From JAZLJD01 sp045617725 (GTDB lineage: Bacteria > Bacillota > Clostridia > Lachnospirales > Lachnospiraceae), in contig JAZLJD010000047.1 in assembly GCA_045617725.1 (NCBI GenBank), forward strand, positions 1-64,000: a DNA stretch of 64,000 nt, in the 5' to 3' direction. Shown piece by piece: positions 53,405-61,455 of this stretch; within the stretch, counting starts at the first letter, position 1, and the number at the start of each line of letters is the position of its first letter. Under the pieces are notes generated by a model. It made no database searches and was not told the origin of the DNA. It worked only from the letters and a program-made list of their open reading frames with translations. The position numbers were made by a program, and so were the translations under genes.

Positions 53405-53884
53405 TTACTTTAGTTGTTCCAGCCGAATTGTCTTGGTCTTCAGCCGGCTGCCCCGCTCCGCGGGATAAATATACGAAATATCCAGAGAATCCTTACGCTG
53501 CAGATACAGGCGGATTTTGATCGGTGCTTCCGGCCCGTCCAAAAAGACCTTCACATCACGGCCCATCATCTCACTGCGCGGAAGAACCGCCCGGCCCACA
53601 CAATCGGCCGGCGAATTCTCAGCGAGCATCCCAACCGCGTAATCGCCGCCTTCAAGCGCCTCGATCTGCACTCTGTAGTGGGCGCCGTCTGCACCATGCA
53701 GCTCGTACACGCCCTCCCACTGCTCCCATGTCTTGTACACATACAGGCACCACAGTGCCAAAAACAATACACAGAATACGATGACGATAAGCACCGTCCG
53801 TTTCCGCGTATCCCGGGGACGCAAATCAGGATATTCTTCCAGTGATACAATCTCACCTTCACTGTTTGTAACAAATTCTTCCAT
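53405..53884 (-). CDS. Small single-span membrane protein of unknown function
   Basis: A 159-residue protein. It has an acidic N-terminus in the cytoplasm, one helix (about residues 30-50, TVLIVIVFCVLFLALWCLYV), and a 105-residue extracytoplasmic domain rich in beta-strand pattern with paired charged residues. I do not recognise a family. It sits between galE and aroF with gaps of 14 and 19 bases, so it is cotranscribed, but nothing in the context defines its role. Confidence 0.8.
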   Translation of the reverse strand: MEEFVTNSEGEIVSLEEYPDLRPRDTRKRTVLIVIVFCVLFLALWCLYVYKTWEQWEGVYELHGADGAHYRVQIEALEGGDYAVGMLAENSPADCVGRAVLPRSEMMGRDVKVFLDGPEAPIKIRLYLQRKDSLDISYIYPAERGSRLKTKTIRLEQLK

Positions 53885-53903
53885 ACATCAAATCCTTTGA
53901 AAA

Positions 53904-54755
53904 CTATGATGACATCTCTTCCATCGCCCTACGCAGGCTCAAACACTTCCCTGAAAGCCTGCCGAATTCGGAAGGGGTCAGTGCCTGCCGTCCGTCGCTC
54001 ATTGCCATTTTTGGATGGTTATGTACCTCTATCATAAGTCCGTCGGCACCTGCTGCCACGGCTGCCAGTGCCATGCTCTCCACGAATTCGGCACGTCCGG
54101 TCGCATGGGAAGGATCTACCAGAACCGGAAGGTGCGAAAGTGCATGTAAGGCCGGAATTGCTGACAAATCCAGCGTATTGCGAGTCTCCGTTTCAAAGGT
54201 GCGAATTCCTCTTTCGCACAGGATAACCCGCTCGTTGCCATGCGACATAATATATTCGGCACTTAATAAAAGCTCGCGAATGGTATTGGAAAAACCGCGC
54301 TTCAAAAGAATCGGCTTGTCGGTCTTTCCAAGCTCAAGAAGGAGCTCAAAGTTCTGCATGTTACGGGCTCCCACCTGCAAGATGTCCACATCCTCATAAA
54401 GAGGCAGGTACTTAGGGTCCGTAATCTCACTGACAACGGGAAGCTGTACACTCCGTCCTGCTTCGTTCAGGAGCTGTAAGCCCTCCTTATGCAGTCCTTG
54501 GAAATCATAGGGGGACGTCCGTGCCTTAAAGGCTCCGCCGCGCAGAAACGTGGCTCCCTGCATGGCTACCTCGCCTGCGATTTCAAACAACTGCTCCCTG
54601 CTTTCTACGGAGCAGGGACCTGCAATTATCACAAAATGGCCGGCACCTATGGAAACGCCGCCGGCCTCAATTACGCTTGTCTCCGGATGATGTGTCCTTC
54701 CGGAATGTACTATATATGGTTCAATTTCTTCAGTTTCATTATTCCACGGTGTCAT
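53904..54755 (-). CDS. aroF: 3-Deoxy-7-phosphoheptulonate synthase (DAHP synthase)
   Basis: About 283 residues, class I-beta type without an N-terminal ACT domain. It has IIAGPCSVESREQLFE, GAFKARTSPYDFQG, QVGARNMQNFELL, LKRGFSNTIRE and VDPSHATGR, the PEP and metal sites of KDPG/DAHP synthases. It catalyses the first step of aromatic synthesis. The ATG at 54753-54755 has GGGGG 7 bases upstream; it overlaps the glucanase gene by 17 bases. It is unusual beside a glucanase and galE. The KDO-8-P synthase branch is excluded by sequence character, with moderate confidence. Confidence 0.9.
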   Translation of the reverse strand: MTPWNNETEEIEPYIVHSGRTHHPETSVIEAGGVSIGAGHFVIIAGPCSVESREQLFEIAGEVAMQGATFLRGGAFKARTSPYDFQGLHKEGLQLLNEAGRSVQLPVVSEITDPKYLPLYEDVDILQVGARNMQNFELLLELGKTDKPILLKRGFSNTIRELLLSAEYIMSHGNERVILCERGIRTFETETRNTLDLSAIPALHALSHLPVLVDPSHATGRAEFVESMALAAVAAGADGLMIEVHNHPKMAMSDGRQALTPSEFGRLSGKCLSLRRAMEEMSS

Positions 54756-55980
54756 CCACAAGCCCCCGCATCATAGCCTCTACGATTTCGGGATAAATCC
54801 AGGTAACTTCAGAACGTTTCAAAAGTCCGAAATTCTCGCCGTCCCCGGTAAATGCGTTATTGTCCCACCAGTTGCAGACCATACCATACTCGGTTGCTTT
54901 TCTTATGTAGTATTCCGCATAAGCAACACGGTCCTCGAGATTGTCTTTGTCCCGCGCTCCGAACTCGCCGATGATAACGGGCACGCCCTGCGAAACATAC
55001 TTGTCATAAAGTTTCTCTATGAAATCATCGATATCCCGCGCGTTCTTCTCGTTAAAGGTGCTGGTATTGCCGTCAGCCTGTGCAAAAAGGTACGGTCTGT
55101 ACGCATGCACGGACAGAATAATACGATTCTCATAGCCGGACGGATCTTTCGGCATAATAAAGTAATTGTTTAAAACGCCTTCCGGAGCGGCATCATACCC
55201 GGGCGTAAGCAAATATCGGGAAGCATTGTTACCGCCCGTTTTACGCACCGTATCCACAAACGTCTGATTCAGGGAGTTAATGCACACCTGGGACTCACGC
55301 ATGGACGGCTTCGTAAAATCCGTACTCCACTCGTGCGCCGTTCCGACGCAACGCGGCTCATTGATGCTTTCGAACAGAAGATGCTCATCATAATCAATGA
55401 AACGGGTTGCAATCTGGTTCCAGATACACTCCACATAGTGGGTGGAATTCTCAAGATGGTCTTTGTCCGGATAGTAATATGCTTCATTGTCATCGTGATG
55501 AATATTCACAATCGCGTACATGCCGGCATTCATGGCATAATCCACAATCTCCTGCACACGGTCCATCCACTTTACGTTGATGTTAAAATCCTCACCGGCA
55601 CAATGCTTGCTCCAGGTAACCGGAATACGAATCGTATTGAAACCGGCCTCATGCACCGCATCAATAATCTCCTGACTGGTTCTTGTATCCTGCCAGGATA
55701 TCTCATAGGTATAATCCAGCATGGAACCGGTCGTACTGTCCATCGTATTACCGAGATTCCAGCCTATCTTCAGATCCTTCATAAGATCAATCTCCGGCAG
55801 CTCCGCCGGGGCCTTAATCTCAACAATTTCATACACGGAAGCCTCCGGACTTGCAGAAGGCTCTACGCTCTCCAAAGGCGCAGGGCTTACAGCCGCATCC
55901 GGCTTCGATTTATCGCAACCCGCTATTCCGACTACCCCCAGCAGGAAAACGAGTGCTACTAAATTAATCTTTGTCCTCAT
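54739..55980 (-). CDS. Lipoprotein glycoside hydrolase family 5 (endo-glucanase type)
   Basis: A 413-residue protein. It has a lipoprotein signal (VFLLGVVGIAGC, Cys 22), a Pro/Ser/Glu linker to about residue 50, then a GH5 barrel: LKIGWNLGNTMDS, NTIRIPVTWSKH, VNIHHDDN, LLFESINEP with the acid/base Glu, and PVIIGEFGARD with the nucleophile Glu. It should hydrolyse beta-glucan or related hemicellulose at the cell surface. GGAGGAGG precedes the ATG. A promoter at 56008-56036 overlaps the terminator of the gene before it. The exact substrate (cellulose, xyloglucan, mannan) cannot be read. Confidence 0.93.
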   Translation of the reverse strand: MRTKINLVALVFLLGVVGIAGCDKSKPDAAVSPAPLESVEPSASPEASVYEIVEIKAPAELPEIDLMKDLKIGWNLGNTMDSTTGSMLDYTYEISWQDTRTSQEIIDAVHEAGFNTIRIPVTWSKHCAGEDFNINVKWMDRVQEIVDYAMNAGMYAIVNIHHDDNEAYYYPDKDHLENSTHYVECIWNQIATRFIDYDEHLLFESINEPRCVGTAHEWSTDFTKPSMRESQVCINSLNQTFVDTVRKTGGNNASRYLLTPGYDAAPEGVLNNYFIMPKDPSGYENRIILSVHAYRPYLFAQADGNTSTFNEKNARDIDDFIEKLYDKYVSQGVPVIIGEFGARDKDNLEDRVAYAEYYIRKATEYGMVCNWWDNNAFTGDGENFGLLKRSEVTWIYPEIVEAMMRGLVDDTVE

Positions 55981-56007
55981 CGGTACCCTCCTCCAAACAT
56001 ACGCAGT

Positions 56008-56036
56008 ATTATATCAGAAAAAAAGTGAGGCGACAA
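56008..56036 (-). promoter_or_regulatory. Promoter of the GH5 gene
   Basis: On the minus strand, TTGTCG (56031-56036), 17 bases, TATAAT (56008-56013) preceded by TGA, an extended -10. The -35 lies within the terminator hairpin of the upstream gene. Confidence 0.6.
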
Positions 56037-56049
56037 TGCATCGCCCCAC
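56018..56049 (-). terminator. Rho-independent terminator after the GGDEF gene
   Basis: Nine-base stem with one mismatch (56041-56049 with 56025-56033), seven-base loop, and seven T on the minus strand. It ends 31 bases after the GGDEF stop. Confidence 0.82.
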
Positions 56050-56079
56050 CAAAAAGACTGTTATAAATTGCTTAAATAC

Positions 56080-57987
56080 TTAAATGTCATGCTCTTTATG
56101 ATAATTCTGTTTCACCACATACATCTTCTCGTCGGCCTTCTTAATATACTCGGCGAGTGACATATCGAGTGACGCCTCAACCATCTGATACCCCTGGCTC
56201 ACACTCAGTTCATACGGTACGCTCATTCGAAGCAGGCGTTTCTTAAGCTGTACGTCCACCTCATCCATGATATCCCGAACGACCTGTTCGCCTTCGCAGG
56301 TGCCAAAAAGCAGGAATTCGTCGCCGCCGTACCGAAGTGCAATCCAGTGAAGCGGAATTGCATCCGTAATGGCATCGGCCACCGTACGGATTGCGAAATC
56401 GCCCTGAAGGTGTCCGTACACGTCGTTGACAACCTTCATATTGTTAATGTCGACAAAAACAATCGCGCCCAGCTGGTCGTACTGCATCATATCCCGATAC
56501 ATGGGTACCATGATACGTTCCTGGCCAAACCGGTTGTAAAGTCCGGTCAGCGAATCCCTTGTGTAAAGTTCAAGGAGCTGACGGTTCATGACGTCTACCT
56601 TCAGCGTCTGTCTGGAATGCTCAAGGACATTCATCAGTCGATTGTTCCACTGATAGATGATACGGTCCTCCAGAAGAATCATGGAATCCTTATATACGGT
56701 GTAACCATACGTCAAATCCTTATGGTAAATGGGCATGAACAAAAACGAATGGCTTTCCGGATCATCGGGATCGTAGTTCGGAATCAAATCCGCTGTCTTC
56801 ATGGGCTTCTTATAAGCAATCGGAACGCCCTTTTCTACTGCCGCTACCACATTCAGTGTCTCCGAATATCCCATTTTCTTGAAGGTTACTTCATTATTGT
56901 ATACGGACTTAATGAAGGTATCCTCCAGCATAAGATAAAAATCAGAGCCTACATACTGCTGGTACTTGGCGAAATACTCGCTCAACTTACCGTTCTCAAA
57001 ATGTGCACTCTCCGAATTGTACATCAGCTCCGAAATATCATTGATGAACCACTCGAATACGACATTCTCATTTTCCTTGCATAAGCCTTCACGGCAATAA
57101 TCCATTCTGGCATGCATGTTTTCCATTTTATAACCGCAACCACAGCTTTCCTCTTCGGCAAAGGAAGTGGGAAGCATTACCTTGTGTGGCGGATTCTCTC
57201 CGTCCAGCATGGCAAAAAGGTGATTGCCGCCTTCATAACCGATGGTATCCCAGGAACGCTCCACGGAGGAAATCGCCGGGAAGAAAATACGACCCATACC
57301 AATGTGATCGTAACCGGTTACCTTCACTTCTTCAGGAACTTTGATACCCAGTTCCTTCAGCTTGGCACAGGTTCCGACTGCCATATTGTCATTGGCACAT
57401 ATAATAGCTTCGGGCCACTTAACATCTGCTTCCTGTGCAACCTCTTCGATATGGGAAAACGCCTGCTGGTAAGACCAGTCGCAGTTAAATACTCTCTCAA
57501 CGCAACCGCCGACGGACTGAAGTACCTCCTCGGTAACCGCAAGTCTGTCTATGGCATCCTGTACCTTGGCAGGACCGTTCATAAACCAAACCCTGCGGAC
57601 ATTGTGTACATGGGCCATATGCTCCACGAGGGCACGCATACCGGAAAGATTGTCCGTTCCGATATAATCCACGTCCGGAAGTTCCATCTCCAGGCTGACC
57701 GTCGGAATTCCGAGGCGGACAGCCTCCGTACGGATTCGTTCTACCTCCTCCGCACAATTAATGATATTGGAATAGATAATCAGACCGTCGAACTTACTCA
57801 AATCCGGCAGTCTGAAAATATTAAACGGTCCCGGGTCGGATTCCGTATGTTCCGTGTAGCTCGCAAGATTAATGAACGCAAAAAAATCTGCGTTGTGCTC
57901 ACGACAGCTTTGGCTTAAGCCCCGAAACGAAAGCTTTAAATATTCGTCACACCATCCATTGCCAAATACGGCAATTCTTCTCTTCAT
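56080..57987 (-). CDS. LacI-like sugar-sensor fused to a GGDEF diguanylate cyclase
   Basis: About 635 residues without signal peptide or membrane helix, so cytoplasmic. Residues 3-280 are a LacI-type periplasmic-binding fold without a DNA-binding domain (RRIAVFGNGW, CANDNMAVGT, VTGYDHIGMG, ESCGCGY). Residues 300-460 form a linker/sensor region. The rest is GGDEF: RDSLTGLYNRF near 477 and an intact RYGGDEF near 552. The usual inhibitory R-x-x-D five residues before GGDEF is absent. It likely makes cyclic di-GMP in response to a sugar or related ligand. The ATG at 57985-57987 has GGAG upstream. Confidence 0.9.
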   Translation of the reverse strand: MKRRIAVFGNGWCDEYLKLSFRGLSQSCREHNADFFAFINLASYTEHTESDPGPFNIFRLPDLSKFDGLIIYSNIINCAEEVERIRTEAVRLGIPTVSLEMELPDVDYIGTDNLSGMRALVEHMAHVHNVRRVWFMNGPAKVQDAIDRLAVTEEVLQSVGGCVERVFNCDWSYQQAFSHIEEVAQEADVKWPEAIICANDNMAVGTCAKLKELGIKVPEEVKVTGYDHIGMGRIFFPAISSVERSWDTIGYEGGNHLFAMLDGENPPHKVMLPTSFAEEESCGCGYKMENMHARMDYCREGLCKENENVVFEWFINDISELMYNSESAHFENGKLSEYFAKYQQYVGSDFYLMLEDTFIKSVYNNEVTFKKMGYSETLNVVAAVEKGVPIAYKKPMKTADLIPNYDPDDPESHSFLFMPIYHKDLTYGYTVYKDSMILLEDRIIYQWNNRLMNVLEHSRQTLKVDVMNRQLLELYTRDSLTGLYNRFGQERIMVPMYRDMMQYDQLGAIVFVDINNMKVVNDVYGHLQGDFAIRTVADAITDAIPLHWIALRYGGDEFLLFGTCEGEQVVRDIMDEVDVQLKKRLLRMSVPYELSVSQGYQMVEASLDMSLAEYIKKADEKMYVVKQNYHKEHDI

Positions 57988-58025
57988 TTCAACCACTCCA
58001 TATAGTCCTAAAGTACTATTAAAGG

Positions 58026-58054
58026 ATTATACCCTTTTTACCCTATTTACACAA
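58026..58054 (-). promoter_or_regulatory. Promoter of the GGDEF gene
   Basis: On the minus strand, TTGTGT (58049-58054), 17 bases, TATAAT (58026-58031). It lies about 40 bases before the start codon. Confidence 0.58.
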
Positions 58055-58087
58055 GCCGTTACACCCTACCTTTTTTACCAAAAACAT

Positions 58088-58095
58088 GCTATACT
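58088..58095 (+). promoter_or_regulatory. Extended -10 promoter element of the GlsB-like gene
   Basis: TGCTATACT, with TG one base before TATACT (58090-58095). No good -35 is present, which an extended -10 can tolerate. It is divergent from the GGDEF promoter. Confidence 0.45.
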
Positions 58096-58160
58096 TTTAC
58101 TGCACTTTTTACAGAAACTGTATGAGTGACTACTATTCCAAAGAGGAGATAAAGAAGAAT

Positions 58161-58400
58161 ATGGACATAATCATTTCCATCGTAATCGGTGCCGTTTGCG
58201 GATGGCTCGGTTCCAAAATCATGAAATCAAAGGGCGGACTGCTCCGCAACATTATCATAGGTATCATAGGCGGTGCCCTGGGCGGCTGGCTTTTGGGCTT
58301 CGTTCCGGTATTAGGCAATTTAGGACTCGTTTCTACCCTTCTGGGCGGAATCTTAGGTTCCTGCATCTTAATCTGGATCGGCAGACTGATTTTCAAGTAA
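58161..58400 (+). CDS. Small GlsB/YeaQ/YmgE family membrane protein
   Basis: A 79-residue protein with three hydrophobic, glycine-rich helices and KIMKSKGGLLRNIIIGIIGG, the signature of the transglycosylase-associated (GlsB/YeaQ/YmgE) family. Members are linked with envelope stress, but the molecular function is unknown. I chose the ATG at 58161 because the longer frame adds 25 residues unlike the family; AAGAGGAG lies 12 bases upstream, a long spacing. It lies 16 bases before the next gene. Confidence 0.85.
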   Translation: MDIIISIVIGAVCGWLGSKIMKSKGGLLRNIIIGIIGGALGGWLLGFVPVLGNLGLVSTLLGGILGSCILIWIGRLIFK

Positions 58401-58416
58401 GAAAGTGGGCTGTAAC

Positions 58417-59349
58417 ATGACCAAAGTAAAATATTTGCTCGCAATCCTGCTGGCTGCCTGCCTGAGTTTTGTTTTTGGCACAACCGCGGCTGCCGCAGAT
58501 GAATTTGAATTATACCCCGTCTCGGAGCTTGACTATGTGGTCTATTCCTCGGAAGAAGACTTCGCATTCGAGGTAGGATATCGTAACAATGAAGGCGATG
58601 TTACCTTTAACTGGGTGCAGGTGGATGCCTTTGGCATGCCGCTTACGCATGAATCCTTAGGGAACGGCCAGGCTTTCCTGATTTACGGCATTCCCGAAGA
58701 GAAGATGATGGAGACCTTCTACTATGACTGTATCGCCTCCGATGCGGCCGGCCATGCTGCGCATCTGACCTTCTCCTGCGTCCTGTATCCCATGGGCGTG
58801 GAGGGCGACGACCCTCTGGCGGACGACATGAACGAGGAGGATGACACGGTTTATTCCCTTGTAATCACAAGAGAGCCCGATACGAAAGAATTTGAGCTTG
58901 GAACGGCACCGGATCTTACGGGCATTCAGCTCAGAGCGTACACCGGTCTCGGATACATGGACATTGACGGAGTTGCCTACGAAGGCATCGAAGTTTACCC
59001 TAAAATTTTTACGGCGACCGGTTCGCAGGTGGTCAGCATCTGCTATGGCGGTTGTTTCGTAAATCTCACGGTTGAAGTAAAGGAAGCTGCTGCCGCACCG
59101 ACTCCGGAACCCACGCAGGAGCCCACCGTGGAACCGAGTGTGGAACCGGCGGCCGCAGAGCCTTCCATAGAGCCCCAAAAGGAACCGACCGCGACCCCGA
59201 AGTCTTCCATAGAACCCTCCGATGCACCGGAGCATGCGGAGCCTCTCGTTTCAAAGCTTACTTCCATCCTTATTGTAGGCGTCATTGTGGCGGTAGTCCT
59301 CATTGTATTCATGGTAACCGTCCTTATATTCACCGGTAAGAAAAAATAA
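58417..59349 (+). CDS. Surface protein with Ig-like domain, Pro/Glu linker and C-terminal anchor
   Basis: About 310 residues. There is a signal peptide (LLAILLAACLSFVFGTTAAA), an N-terminal beta-domain, a bacterial Ig-like (Big_4-type) domain at about 145-225 (LVITREPDTKEFELGTAPDL, VSICYGGCFVNLTVEV), then a PTPEPTQEPTVEPS-type linker and a C-terminal helix followed by GKKK. It should be held in the membrane with the domains outside. The function is unknown; such domains often bind cell wall or ligand. It shares a transcript with the GlsB-like gene and ends at the terminator near 59371. Confidence 0.85.
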   Translation: MTKVKYLLAILLAACLSFVFGTTAAAADEFELYPVSELDYVVYSSEEDFAFEVGYRNNEGDVTFNWVQVDAFGMPLTHESLGNGQAFLIYGIPEEKMMETFYYDCIASDAAGHAAHLTFSCVLYPMGVEGDDPLADDMNEEDDTVYSLVITREPDTKEFELGTAPDLTGIQLRAYTGLGYMDIDGVAYEGIEVYPKIFTATGSQVVSICYGGCFVNLTVEVKEAAAAPTPEPTQEPTVEPSVEPAAAEPSIEPQKEPTATPKSSIEPSDAPEHAEPLVSKLTSILIVGVIVAVVLIVFMVTVLIFTGKKK

Positions 59350-59370
59350 CCCGGCACCCCCGGGCACAAT

Positions 59371-59406
59371 AAAAACTCCCATGGTACATTGCTACGGGAG
59401 TTTTTT
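59371..59406. terminator. Bidirectional terminator
   Basis: Arms AAAAACTCCC (59371-59380) and GGGAGTTTTTT (59396-59406) around a 15-base loop that can pair partly. A and T tracts on both sides serve both converging genes. Confidence 0.78.
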
Positions 59407-59428
59407 ATTTCTGTTTCCGATATTAATA

Positions 59429-61417
59429 TTAGTTCGGAAGCTCAGCCTCGCTCTCAAGTTCGGTTAAGAACTCAAGAATTCCATCCTCTTCCTTCTCAAG
59501 GGCTGCAATCTGCTCGCTGATTTCCGTGAGCTTCTGGTAATCCGACGCGATGGCCGGATCCACAAGCTGAAGCTTCAGTTCCGCAATCTTTTGATCCGCT
59601 TCCTCTAATTTCTGTTCATATTTGGCAATCTGCTGCTTTCTGCGGGCTTCGATTTTGCCGGGATTGTAGTATGTCTTTTTGTCAAAAACATCCGAAAGTG
59701 TGGGTGCCTCTGCAGCCCCCTGTTTCGGAGCCGCTTTCGGGGCCTGCTTCTGCGGGCTCTCGCTTCGTTTGGCGATTCCCGAATCAAAACGCTGCTTCTC
59801 TTCCAGATATGTTTCGTACGGGTAAGCGTAGTAGAAAACGCCGTCCCGGTCGAATTCCAGAATCGCAGTCGCGGTTTCCTTAATAAAGTAACGGTCGTGG
59901 GACACGTAAAGCACGGTACCTGCGAAATTCTTAAGCATCCATTCCAGTGCCTGCTTGCCCACAATGTCCATATGGTTCGTCGGCTCATCCAGAATCAGGA
60001 AATTCGGCTTCTTCTTAAACAGCTTGCAGAGTGCAAGACGTACTTTTTCGCCTCCGGAAAGCTGGCCGAGCTGCTTATAAACTTCATCTCCGCTAAAAAG
60101 GAAATTGCCGAGGGCCGTCCGGACTTCCTGATTATTCAGGTTCGGATATTCCTCCCAGAAATCATCGAGCACGGTCATGGTCGGCTTGTCCCGCTCTGCC
60201 AGGGCTGCCTGCTGGTCGAAATACACCCACTCAACATTGCCGCCGAAGGTATATGTGCCAGAGAAGGCAGGAATCTCACCAATCAGCGTACGAAGCAGGG
60301 TCGACTTGCCCTTGCCGTTCTCGCCGATAATCGCCAGGCGGTCGCCACGCTGCAGGGTAAAGCTGACCGTACTTAGTATCTCATCATATCCGATTGCCAG
60401 CTTGTTCACGCGAAGGACCTCGCGATGGCTTTCAAGACGGGGCGTAAAGGCCGCATGAAAGGCATTTAAGTCATACCGGCGGGGCTTCTCGACGCGGACC
60501 ATGTGTTCGATCTGCATCTGCTTGGAATGTGCCGCACTAACCTTGGTAGGGGTATTCTTCCATTTCTCAATCCATTCCGTCAGGCGGGCAATTTCTTTCT
60601 GCTGTGCCTCGTATTCCTTTTCCTGGCGGGCGGTTTCCTCATCCTTCAGCTCTACAAACTTGCTGTAGGATCCGGCATACCGTTTCATGGCATGATATTC
60701 AATCTCGTAGGTAATCTCCGTAACATGGTCGAGGAACATACGGTCATGGCTGACGATTACCACTGCCTTGGGATAATCCTTTAAATAACCTTCCAGCCAT
60801 TCAATGGTGGGCAGGTCTAAGTGGTTGGTCGGCTCATCAAGAAGCATGATGTCCGGCTTTGACAAAAGCAACTTAATAAAGGCGATACGGGTCTGCTGCC
60901 CTCCGGAAAACTGACCAATCGGACGCGTAATATCGGAAAGCGGAAACCCGAATTTCTGGAACATCATCTGCACTTCATTACGGCAGGTATAGCCGCCGCC
61001 CGCTTCAAAAGCGATCTGGGCATCGGCGTATTCCCGCATCTCACGCTTTGTATCCTCGGAAAGAGCCGTCTTGCGTTCCATTTCCTGCGAAAGAAAATGC
61101 ATCCGCTCTTCCAAATCCAGAATGGGCTTAAAAACCTTTAAAATCTCTTCTTCGACCGAAATATCCGGGTCCTCAAAACTAATCTGTTTCAAATACCCGA
61201 TGGTCTGGGTGCCGGCCATGGAAATTCCGCATTCTTCATCGCTGTCAAGATTCGCCATCTCAACCTCGCCGGCTATCAGTTTCAAAAAAGTTGTTTTACC
61301 GCAACCGTTACGACCAACGATTGCAATCTTCTCGTGATCGTGAATCTCAAAATTCACATCACTCAAAATCGTATCTGCGGCATACTTAACGATTGCATGC
61401 CTAATCTGATATCTCAT
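59429..61417 (-). CDS. ABC-F family ATPase
   Basis: About 662 residues with two ABC domains and no membrane segment. The first has GRNGCGKTT and FSGGQQTRIAF; the second has GENGKGKST and LSGGEKVRLAL; a charged linker (about 240-300) lies between, and a coiled coil (about 590-655) closes the protein. ABC-F proteins act on the ribosome, in translation control or antibiotic protection; the subfamily is not certain (Uup/YdiF-like by its C-terminal coiled coil). I chose the ATG at 61415-61417, but no clear ribosome binding site precedes it. Confidence 0.92.
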   Translation of the reverse strand: MRYQIRHAIVKYAADTILSDVNFEIHDHEKIAIVGRNGCGKTTFLKLIAGEVEMANLDSDEECGISMAGTQTIGYLKQISFEDPDISVEEEILKVFKPILDLEERMHFLSQEMERKTALSEDTKREMREYADAQIAFEAGGGYTCRNEVQMMFQKFGFPLSDITRPIGQFSGGQQTRIAFIKLLLSKPDIMLLDEPTNHLDLPTIEWLEGYLKDYPKAVVIVSHDRMFLDHVTEITYEIEYHAMKRYAGSYSKFVELKDEETARQEKEYEAQQKEIARLTEWIEKWKNTPTKVSAAHSKQMQIEHMVRVEKPRRYDLNAFHAAFTPRLESHREVLRVNKLAIGYDEILSTVSFTLQRGDRLAIIGENGKGKSTLLRTLIGEIPAFSGTYTFGGNVEWVYFDQQAALAERDKPTMTVLDDFWEEYPNLNNQEVRTALGNFLFSGDEVYKQLGQLSGGEKVRLALCKLFKKKPNFLILDEPTNHMDIVGKQALEWMLKNFAGTVLYVSHDRYFIKETATAILEFDRDGVFYYAYPYETYLEEKQRFDSGIAKRSESPQKQAPKAAPKQGAAEAPTLSDVFDKKTYYNPGKIEARRKQQIAKYEQKLEEADQKIAELKLQLVDPAIASDYQKLTEISEQIAALEKEEDGILEFLTELESEAELPN

Positions 61418-61455
61418 ATCTGTCACCACACTGCATTCCCAAAATGGGAACGCAC

